Shown: positions 1 to 5,299 of the stretch, in pieces
Layout of the letters: every line of letters starts with the position of its first letter
How positions within the stretch are numbered: the first letter of the stretch is position 1
Source of the DNA: Pseudomonadales bacterium
GTDB lineage: Bacteria > Pseudomonadota > Gammaproteobacteria > Pseudomonadales > Azotimanducaceae
Assembly: GCA_028822125.1 (NCBI GenBank)
Contig: JAPKEK010000224.1
Location: 1-5,299, forward strand
Length of the DNA: 5,299 nt
Reading direction: 5' to 3'
The notes under the pieces: generated by a model
The model's input: only the letters and a program-made list of their open reading frames with translations
Databases searched by the model: none
Told to the model about the DNA's origin: nothing
Program-made: the position numbers and the translations under genes

Positions 1-767
1 TTCCTTCCCAGAATTTCAGGGAAGTATTAACCCTGGGAGCACAATATATTGAAGAAAGCACGCCTATTATCAGCCTAAGCAAGGGGCTTGAGCTTTCCAC
101 AGGCTCACGCATGACCCAGGTAATCAAAGCTGTTCTACCAGACAACCCGTGCGGCGTACTCACCGGCCCTAATCTCGCGATTGAAATTATGGCAGGATTT
201 GCAGCAGCCAGTGTCCTGGCTATACCCGGTAAATCACTTAGACAGCAAATACAAAACGTATTTCACGGCAGCTTATTTCGTGTTTACCGCAATCATGACG
301 TAATCGGCTGCGAGCTCGGTGGTGTCCTTAAGAACATAATTGCTATTGCTGCTGGGATGGGCGATGGCCAGGGTGCAGGAGACAATACTCGCTCTGCCAT
401 CATTACCCGAGGGCTAGCGGAAATGACTCGGCTTGGCACGGCCATGGGCGGAGACGCCAGCACCTTCGCGGGGTTAGCCGGTGTTGGTGATCTAGTGGCA
501 ACCTGTACCAGTGAAAAGTCACGTAACAGAACTGTTGGCTTTCGACTGGGTATGGGTCAGCCAATTGAAGCTATAACGCGTGATATGTTTATGGTGGCCG
601 AAGGCGTCAAGAGTGCGCCAGCCGTCATCGCCCTAGCAGACCAGTTTAACGTTAAAATGCCTATTTGCCAGGAAGTCTGTGCCGTCGTACAGGGTAAGAG
701 CGACGCCAAGCGAGGCTTTAAGGAATTATTAAAAGCAGAAATCGGCTCAGAAGCAGAACCTTTCTAA
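1..767 (+). CDS. gpsA: NAD(P)+-dependent glycerol-3-phosphate dehydrogenase, 5'-truncated by the window edge
   Basis: This cytoplasmic enzyme reduces dihydroxyacetone phosphate to sn-glycerol 3-phosphate, the backbone precursor of phospholipids. The frame is open from base 3 to the TAA at 765-767 (254 codons), so the ATG at 111 is an internal methionine and not the start. Residues encoded before it (SKGLE at bases 78-92) already belong to the family. Further family signatures are a GPN motif at 165-173, the GGVLKN segment with the probable catalytic lysine at 330-332, an NTRSAIITRGLAE helix, AGVGDL with its aspartate at 489-491, SRNR, and AEGVKSA near the end. The usual family length is about 330 residues, so roughly 75-80 N-terminal residues with the GxGxxG nucleotide loop are outside the window. 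There is no frameshift or internal stop. The next gene starts 216 bases downstream behind its own promoter. Family assignment is very secure; cofactor preference cannot be read from the visible part. Confidence 0.95.
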   Translation, partial: PSQNFREVLTLGAQYIEESTPIISLSKGLELSTGSRMTQVIKAVLPDNPCGVLTGPNLAIEIMAGFAAASVLAIPGKSLRQQIQNVFHGSLFRVYRNHDVIGCELGGVLKNIIAIAAGMGDGQGAGDNTRSAIITRGLAEMTRLGTAMGGDASTFAGLAGVGDLVATCTSEKSRNRTVGFRLGMGQPIEAITRDMFMVAEGVKSAPAVIALADQFNVKMPICQEVCAVVQGKSDAKRGFKELLKAEIGSEAEPF

Positions 768-800
768 GCATCGCTAAAATGCCCAGCCGCAGGCCAAAAA

Positions 801-833
801 TTAAGACAAGCCAGCACCTACCTTTGTTCTTAA
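801..833 (+). terminator. weak hairpin after gpsA, possible terminator
   Basis: Arms TTAAGACAA (801-809) and TTGTTCTTAA (824-833) pair over nine base pairs with one bulged base and a 14-base loop. The stem is AT-rich and no T-run follows directly; only a short TTTT lies a few bases further on (838-841). It is the best candidate for a gpsA transcription end in the gap, but as an intrinsic terminator it is poor, and Rho-dependent termination is equally possible. Confidence 0.2.
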
Positions 834-928
834 GGGATTTTCGGTTAGCGGTTAATTTAAGCCACCGTAAGCCGCAAACACTAGCGACTGCTTTAACGGT
901 AACAAATCGCTAACTGTTATAAATCTAA

Positions 929-957
929 TTGATAATGATTCGTATTTAGATTATTAT
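929..957 (+). promoter_or_regulatory. sigma70-type promoter of the TonB-dependent receptor gene
   Basis: A -35 element TTGATA (929-934, five of six consensus bases) and a -10 element TATTAT (952-957, five of six) are separated by the ideal 17 bases. The expected start of transcription is near 963-965, giving an untranslated leader of about 20 bases before the ATG at 984. Candidate Fur sites cover the -35, the spacer and the -10, the usual arrangement for repression by blocking RNA polymerase. No experimental start site is known here. Confidence 0.7.
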
Positions 958-961
958 TAGT
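931..961 (+). promoter_or_regulatory. overlapping Fur-box-like operators
   Basis: GATAATGATTCGTATTTAG at 931-949 matches the 19-base Fur consensus GATAATGATAATCATTATC at 12 positions, including the first nine in a row. Read on the opposite strand, 943-961 matches at another 12 positions. The two sites are offset by 12 bases, which fits the view of Fur sites as arrays of six-base units (GATAAT, GATTCG, TATTTA, GATTAT). Fur with bound Fe2+ would cover the promoter and repress the receptor gene in iron-rich conditions. The first site is well supported; the second is AT-rich and could be partly chance. Confidence 0.65.
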
Positions 962-972
962 GAATCTGCCAT

Positions 973-977
973 AGGGA
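973..977 (+). promoter_or_regulatory. Shine-Dalgarno site of the receptor gene
   Basis: AGGGA ends six bases before the ATG at 984. This is good ribosome-binding spacing and supports that ATG as the start, giving an N-terminus that reads as a secretion signal. Confidence 0.7.
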
Positions 978-983
978 TAAGCA

Positions 984-3245
984 ATGCGAGCACGATTCAT
1001 AACTACTTTTATGAGCAGCTATCTATTGATCAACTGCTGTATGGCGACCACTCACCCCCCTGATCTCGATACGCCCCCCTATATGGAAGAAGTCTCCATT
1101 GTCGGCTCCAAAGCCCGGGCCCGCCAGATTGCCGGAGCGGCAACCTATCTGGGCTTCGAACACCTCGATCGATTTTCCTATACCGATATACAACGCATAC
1201 TACGGAGTGTGCCGGGGATATCCCTACAGACAGAAGATGGCTTTGGACTTCGACCCAACATCAGTATCCGCGGTGTAGCAACCGAACGTAGCAGCCGGAT
1301 CACGTTGCTGGAAGATAATATTCTTATTGCCCCTGCACCCTATGCTGCTCCTGCGGCCTACTACTTCCCCACACCAGGTAGAATTCATGGGATCGAAATT
1401 GTTAAGGGACCGGCTGCCATTACCCAGGGGCCTTATACTGTTGGCGGCGCCCTGAATATGATCTCCACGCCCGTCACTGACCGTGATCAGTTTAATCTTG
1501 TTATGGAGGCCGGTACCGATGAAACCTTCAGAACCCATACTTTCATTAATCGTCGCCTGTCAGATCAAACCCAATTCCTGTTAGAAACACATCAATGGCG
1601 CTCGGAGGGCTTCCAGCACTTCAGTAAAAGCAATCAGCCTACAGGACTGAATATCCAGGATTACATGCTGAAATACAGACACCAAAGTGTCAATGACCGG
1701 CATCACTTCATACTTAAACTGCAACAAACCCGGCAGCACTCAAATCAATCCTACCTGGGACTTACCGACCCTGACTTTGAGCGTTCTCCTCTACGTCGAT
1801 ATGACATCTCTGCCCTGGATAATATCCGCAGCAATCATCGACAGGAAATGATTCAATATCGATTTTTTCGATCAGAATCAAACACGCTACAACTAACAGC
1901 CTACAGGAACCGGCTGACCAGGAACTGGTTTAAAACCCACAGCATTGATCTCGATGGTAGCCCGACCAATCGTGATTTTTCCGGATTAAGTTGGAATCGC
2001 ATCATTTCTGCGGTGAATCTGGACCAGAGCGTCAATGGCACCTTGCCATCATTTCTCGCTGGCTTACTTAACGGGACGTTCGATAGCCCTGAAGGTAGTA
2101 TTCAACTGCGAGCCAACGCCAGGACTTATCTCTCCAGGGGAATTCAAGCTAAATGGAAGACAGTATTTAATACCCAAAGCAGCCAGCATAACCTGGAACT
2201 CGGTTTTCGCGTCCATGAAGACAATGAAGATCGATTACAGCGCAACAGTACCTACCATCAAGTATCGCACACGCTGGTACTGGACGATCCTGGACAATGG
2301 GGCAACGCCGGAAATCAACTTCAGTCCGCCAGGGCTTTTGCATTTCATCTTCACGACAACATAAAAATCAGCAATTTAACCCTAGCGCCTGGAATTCGTT
2401 TCGAATATATCCAACAGCAGAGACATCGCTGGGAAACCAGGCCTGATAAGACACTCAACCCCTCAAGTCGTCACATAGACAATCTCAGAGACCAGAGGCG
2501 GCATCAAAGTAAAATCTGGCTACCCGGAATGGCTGCGCTATATCGATTAAACGACATCACAACCCTGGTAGCAGGCATACACAAAGGCTTCTCTGCCGCC
2601 GGCAATGGGCCGCATGCCAAAGAAGAATTATCCGTCAATTACGAAATGGGTATTAGACTAAACAGCGGCTTCGAAGCCGAAGCCATTTTTTTCCTCAGTG
2701 ATTACGACAACATTCTAGGCTTATGCACTGCGTCATCAGGCTCGCAATGCATAACCGGTGATGTCTTCAATGGGGACGCCGCAACGGTTCAGGGCCTGGA
2801 GTTCTCAGCATCAATTCAGCTTGAAGCAAGCGACTCCTTTAATATTCCCATTTCAGTCAGCTACACATGGATTGACAGCCAATTCGATAGTGATATTGCT
2901 GACACCGCCTTCTTTGGCAATGTCTCTAATGGCGACCCCATACCTTATATACCCACCCATCAATTGCAGCTCTCAACCGGTTTAACTGGCCTTCGCTGGT
3001 CTCATTTCGTAAACCTGGATTATCAGAAGGGTGTTTGTGTTAGAGCCAGTTGCTCATCCTTTGAAAAAACAGAGAGTACCACCACTGTTGACTTTACCAG
3101 TCAGTTTGAACTGAACGGGCATGCTCAGATTTTCCTTAAAGTTGAGAATGCCCTGAATGTGCAACACATTGTCAGCCGTCAACCCTATGGCGCCCGCCCA
3201 AATCGAAACCGATCTACCACTGTGGGCTTTAAATTCAGTTTCTAG
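984..3245 (+). CDS. TonB-dependent outer-membrane receptor, FecA-like plug
   Basis: This is a complete 753-residue outer-membrane transporter, expected to import a ferric chelate using energy passed from TonB-ExbB-ExbD. Residues 1-21 look like a Sec signal peptide: basic MRAR, a hydrophobic stretch, and likely cleavage after CMA. The mature N-terminus is short, with a probable TonB box around EEVSIVGSK (35-43). It is therefore a plain transporter without the extra N-terminal signalling domain of FecA/FpvA-type transducers, and no fecIR-like pair is in the window. The plug spans about 45-160, with SVPGISLQ, NISIRG, a LLEDNILIAPAPY stretch and GPYTVGGALNMIST, most like the FecA (ferric citrate) family. 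Residues 170-753 form the barrel, ending in a typical aromatic terminus (FKFSF). Two close cysteine pairs (C581/C589 and C685/C690) could form disulfides in surface loops. The start is set by a good ribosome site. Iron regulation is inferred from the upstream Fur sites. Family is certain; the substrate is not, so I give no gene symbol. Confidence 0.93.
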   Translation: MRARFITTFMSSYLLINCCMATTHPPDLDTPPYMEEVSIVGSKARARQIAGAATYLGFEHLDRFSYTDIQRILRSVPGISLQTEDGFGLRPNISIRGVATERSSRITLLEDNILIAPAPYAAPAAYYFPTPGRIHGIEIVKGPAAITQGPYTVGGALNMISTPVTDRDQFNLVMEAGTDETFRTHTFINRRLSDQTQFLLETHQWRSEGFQHFSKSNQPTGLNIQDYMLKYRHQSVNDRHHFILKLQQTRQHSNQSYLGLTDPDFERSPLRRYDISALDNIRSNHRQEMIQYRFFRSESNTLQLTAYRNRLTRNWFKTHSIDLDGSPTNRDFSGLSWNRIISAVNLDQSVNGTLPSFLAGLLNGTFDSPEGSIQLRANARTYLSRGIQAKWKTVFNTQSSQHNLELGFRVHEDNEDRLQRNSTYHQVSHTLVLDDPGQWGNAGNQLQSARAFAFHLHDNIKISNLTLAPGIRFEYIQQQRHRWETRPDKTLNPSSRHIDNLRDQRRHQSKIWLPGMAALYRLNDITTLVAGIHKGFSAAGNGPHAKEELSVNYEMGIRLNSGFEAEAIFFLSDYDNILGLCTASSGSQCITGDVFNGDAATVQGLEFSASIQLEASDSFNIPISVSYTWIDSQFDSDIADTAFFGNVSNGDPIPYIPTHQLQLSTGLTGLRWSHFVNLDYQKGVCVRASCSSFEKTESTTTVDFTSQFELNGHAQIFLKVENALNVQHIVSRQPYGARPNRNRSTTVGFKFSF

Positions 3246-3309
3246 GCTGACCGACGTTCATGCGCATCGGCCACCCCCGCTGGATATCTCATGACACCAT
3301 AACAAGGCC

Positions 3310-3329
3310 GGGCTGTTTCCTGTCAGCCC
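3310..3329 (+). terminator. GC-rich hairpin after the receptor gene, possible terminator
   Basis: GGGCTG (3310-3315) and CAGCCC (3324-3329) form a perfect six-base-pair stem with an eight-base loop, 64 bases after the receptor stop codon. The stem is GC-rich as in intrinsic terminators, but TGAAATCG follows instead of a T-run, so it may be a Rho-linked or 3'-end-protecting hairpin rather than a terminator. Confidence 0.3.
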
Positions 3330-3452
3330 TGAAATCGAGGCGTAATGGCTACCTTCTTGCGCAGCAGACGATCTCATTAAACCTCCTCTCGGAGCCTGCT
3401 GAACAATAATGAGTGCTCAAAAATAAACGGCATAGCTCAGCAGAGGTCGAAC

Positions 3453-3500
3453 CTACTTTCTGATGAGGCTATTTCGGGCTTGACTCAGTCAACTACTTTC
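3453..3500 (+). repeat. 8-base direct repeat with 40-base spacing upstream of the kinase
   Basis: CTACTTTC occurs at 3453-3460 and again at 3493-3500, each followed within two bases by ATGAG. The start-to-start distance is 40 bases, close to four DNA turns, so both copies would lie on nearly the same face of the helix. The second copy begins directly after the palindrome at 3480-3492. This could be a pair of regulator-binding sites, or chance; short repeats of this size are only mildly surprising. Confidence 0.3.
3480..3492. promoter_or_regulatory. 13-base palindrome, candidate operator of the kinase gene
   Basis: TTGACTCAGTCAA is a perfect inverted repeat (six-base arms around one central base), centred 37 bases before the kinase ATG. 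Its left arm TTGACT also resembles a -35 hexamer, but no acceptable -10 follows. The symmetry suits binding by a dimeric regulator. Which regulator is unknown, and the function is inferred from symmetry and position only. Confidence 0.35.
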
Positions 3501-3522
3501 ATGAGTAAAGAATCTGGCTCCT

Positions 3523-5292
3523 ATGTTCAAGAATAAATCTTTCTGGCAAATGTATCTGACAGCTATCATTATTGGCCTTATTGTTGCGACTATTATTTAT
3601 GCAAGCCTCGCTTCAGATATGCACAGCAAATCCTTTATCGAAGCTGAAAGAAATCTCTCAACTGACTTACCTATCGACTCATTCATTGCCGAGGCCATGC
3701 TCACCGGGAAATTTAAGGTTTTTCAAGAAAACCCGAAGTTAGTAACCCCGAAAAGGCTGATAGTCATCCGTCGTAACGGCAATATACTTTATGATAGCAA
3801 TGGCTCAATTGATGACAAAAACTACATTGACCGCCCTGAGATTGTACAGACCAAAACGGAAGGAACCGGTACGGCATTGTACCCAAGCTCTGATCAAGAC
3901 AATGCTGTGCTCGCCATCGCCAAGCGGATAGATTCTAAGGAGCAAAGTCTCGGTTACGCGCTGTTATTGGAAACGATGGAGGCTCGCAGCTCCTGGACAG
4001 AGATGATGCTTAAAAGATTATTCTATTTCTTCTTTATTGCATTTCTGCTGTATTCACTAACCACCTACTTACTAATTAATTACTTTTTCCAACCCATTAA
4101 CAGAGCGACAAACTATGCACGGAAAATTTCAAAAGGAAACTACATCGAGCGATTACCAGCGCTTGGACAGGATAACATTGCCATCCTGGAAGGTGCTCTA
4201 AACGAACTGGCCGTCAAAACAGAACAAAGGGTTAATGACCTAGACCAGAACGTCAAAAACCTTTCCAACCTGCTCGAGGCTCTGGAAGTAGGCGTTGTCG
4301 CCAACGATGCAAACAATCTGATTATTCATATCAACTCTTCCACACTGACGATATTTTCCCTTGAAGAAAGCCCTATCGGCAAAAATCTATTAGATACAGA
4401 TTCTTTGATGCTAATCTGGCCTTTTGTTAATAGCCTCCGGGAGGATCAGGATAGTCCTCAAGGCACTATCGAGGTTGATGAACGCATCCTTGAACTACGT
4501 GCAAATCGGATAATAGATATTGACCCTGACGCTGGAAGAATACTGGTCACCCTGCAGGATGCCACAGAGAGAACCCTGGCAGACAATATCCGTATTGCCT
4601 TCGTTGCAAATGCCTCCCACGAACTCAAAACACCCATAGCTGCTATCCAGGGGATGATCGAAACAATCATTGACTCACCTCAAATGTTAAAGAAAACTCG
4701 TGATGAGTTCCTGCTTAGAGTGTCCAAGCAAACAAATAACCTGGGTAAAACAGTGGGTCAACTGCTGCAATTAGCACGGTTTCAGGAGGTCACAGGTGAC
4801 GAGCAGGATCGTAGCCAAGCCGACCTTAAAAATCTGATAGAGGAGACGATTTCTGGTCAGGAAGATTTTGCATCTTTCAATAACATAATCATTGAACTCC
4901 AGAAACAAGCCAATACGGTTTACGTAAAAGCGAACATTGAATCTCTAAAGCTGGCTTTTCATAATCTGATTGAAAATGGGGTTATATACTCGAAACCCCA
5001 TTCAACCCTCCGTGTCAGCATTGCAGTTAAAGCAGGTCACTCCATTGTTGCTATAGAAGACCAGGGCATAGGTATCCCTAGAGCAGAACAGCAGAGAATT
5101 TCTGAAAGATTCTATCGAATTGACAAAGATAGCTCAATAAATGCGAATGGACCGGGGCTGGGCCTTGCTATTGGCAGAGCAGCCATTCAAGCCAATCGAG
5201 GTACGATTACTGTAAATAGTACTGTCAACAAAGGGTCTGTATTTAAAGTAAGTTTACCACTCTACTCAGCAGAGCCAGGACAGTCCGGGTGA
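3523..5292 (+). CDS. PhoR-like membrane sensor histidine kinase (HAMP-PAS-HisKA-HATPase)
   Basis: This is a complete 589-residue inner-membrane sensor that should autophosphorylate and pass phosphate to a response regulator. It has TM1 (about 11-30), a periplasmic domain of about 130 residues, TM2 (165-189), HAMP (189-240), a PAS-like domain (244-350), HisKA with the phospho-acceptor H366 in NASHELKTP, and the ATPase domain (470-582). The periplasmic part carries the YDSNG...DRPEI...GTGTALYPS pattern of PhoR-type Cache-like sensors, so the layout is closer to the large-sensor PhoR of Gram-positive bacteria than to E. coli PhoR. ATP-binding boxes are N (N485), G1 (D513-Q-G-I-G), F (F530) and G2. 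The G2 box reads NGPGLGLAI, with proline where threonine or serine is usual, and the N box reads NLIENGVIYS. The ATG at 3523 follows an in-frame stop at 3502-3504 and gives the family's usual MFKxKxFW start, but has no clear ribosome site. No partner regulator is visible within the window. The signal sensed is unknown; phosphate is only one possibility, so I leave the symbol empty. Confidence 0.92.
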   Translation: MFKNKSFWQMYLTAIIIGLIVATIIYASLASDMHSKSFIEAERNLSTDLPIDSFIAEAMLTGKFKVFQENPKLVTPKRLIVIRRNGNILYDSNGSIDDKNYIDRPEIVQTKTEGTGTALYPSSDQDNAVLAIAKRIDSKEQSLGYALLLETMEARSSWTEMMLKRLFYFFFIAFLLYSLTTYLLINYFFQPINRATNYARKISKGNYIERLPALGQDNIAILEGALNELAVKTEQRVNDLDQNVKNLSNLLEALEVGVVANDANNLIIHINSSTLTIFSLEESPIGKNLLDTDSLMLIWPFVNSLREDQDSPQGTIEVDERILELRANRIIDIDPDAGRILVTLQDATERTLADNIRIAFVANASHELKTPIAAIQGMIETIIDSPQMLKKTRDEFLLRVSKQTNNLGKTVGQLLQLARFQEVTGDEQDRSQADLKNLIEETISGQEDFASFNNIIIELQKQANTVYVKANIESLKLAFHNLIENGVIYSKPHSTLRVSIAVKAGHSIVAIEDQGIGIPRAEQQRISERFYRIDKDSSINANGPGLGLAIGRAAIQANRGTITVNSTVNKGSVFKVSLPLYSAEPGQSG

Positions 5293-5299
5293 ATTATTC

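Larger units (their letters stand above)
3246..3522. other. 277-base intergenic region between receptor and kinase genes
   Basis: No convincing gene lies here. It holds a GC-rich hairpin (3310-3329) and three CAGCAG/CTGCTG elements (3362-3367, 3396-3401, 3438-3443), the middle of which could pair with either neighbour. It also has the AGGTCGAACCT mini-hairpin (3444-3454), an 8-base direct repeat (3453-3460 and 3493-3500) and the 13-base palindrome at 3480-3492. A 49-codon open frame runs from the ATG at 3260 to the TAA at 3407-3409, without a proper ribosome site. I found no promoter with both boxes good. The only strong -35-like hexamer is TTGACT at 3480-3485, and no matching -10 follows at 16-18 bases. 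Confidence 0.5.

Noticed and set aside
111..767. ATG at 111 as the start of gpsA
   Set aside because: The frame stays open back to base 3 and the residues before the ATG (PSQNFREVL, SKGLE) are GpsA sequence, so the gene is cut by the window edge.
1026..1046. Lipoprotein lipobox in the receptor signal peptide (LINCC)
   Set aside because: Asparagine precedes the first cysteine, which does not fit the lipobox; a signal-peptidase-I site after CMA is more plausible for an outer-membrane barrel.
1224..1538. Minus-strand open frame of 104 codons inside the receptor gene
   Set aside because: It lies antisense to the conserved plug region, shows no family resemblance, and is explained by the codon composition of the real gene.
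2035..2985. Alternative-frame open frames at 2035-2364 and 2758-2985
   Set aside because: They overlap the receptor gene in another frame, and their translations look like no protein family.
3320..3326. CTGTCAG as a Pho-box half site before the PhoR-like kinase
   Set aside because: No second half site occurs at the expected 11-base step, and it lies inside the loop and right arm of the hairpin at 3310-3329.
3480..3509. TTGACT as the -35 of a kinase promoter
   Set aside because: No acceptable -10 hexamer follows at 16-18 bases, and the transcript would begin almost at the start codon.
4458..4670. Minus-strand open frame of 70 codons inside the kinase gene
   Set aside because: It is antisense to the PAS-HisKA region, whose coding frame is clearly the conserved one.
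1..5299. CRISPR arrays, tRNA or rRNA genes, insertion sequences, attachment sites
   Set aside because: I looked for regular repeats, cloverleaf-like segments, transposase motifs and terminal inverted repeats and saw none; the window looks like ordinary chromosome.

Overview
The window reads as chromosomal DNA of a Gram-negative bacterium. An outer-membrane TonB-dependent receptor, a Fur-type iron operator and a two-membrane-segment sensor kinase all point that way. Codon usage and overall style fit a moderate-GC, probably marine or aquatic, gammaproteobacterium, but nothing here fixes the taxon. All three recognised genes are on the + strand, separated by gaps of 216 and 277 bases, so each is probably its own transcription unit rather than part of one operon.

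Layout: (1) Bases 1-767 hold the 3' three quarters of gpsA, the NAD(P)-dependent glycerol-3-phosphate dehydrogenase; its N-terminal nucleotide-binding segment lies before the window. (2) Bases 768-983 are an intergenic region. It contains a weak hairpin after gpsA and, at its right end, a well-formed sigma70-type promoter overlapped by two overlapping Fur-box-like sequences. (3) Bases 984-3245 encode a complete 753-residue TonB-dependent receptor with a FecA-like plug, presumably an iron-chelate importer repressed by Fur when iron is sufficient. (4) Bases 3246-3522 are an intergenic region with a GC-rich hairpin, several short inverted repeats, a 13-base palindrome and an 8-base direct repeat spaced 40 bases apart, close to the next gene. 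(5) Bases 3523-5292 encode a complete 589-residue PhoR-like sensor histidine kinase (TM, periplasmic sensor, TM, HAMP, PAS-like, HisKA, HATPase). Its response regulator is not in the window.

The functional links are modest. The receptor is tied to iron by its promoter. The kinase has no visible link to the receptor, and gpsA is phospholipid-precursor housekeeping. I do not see a clearly new biological system. The best leads are the double Fur site, the kinase's altered G2 box (GPGLGLAI), the two receptor cysteine pairs and the palindrome/direct-repeat cluster before the kinase.
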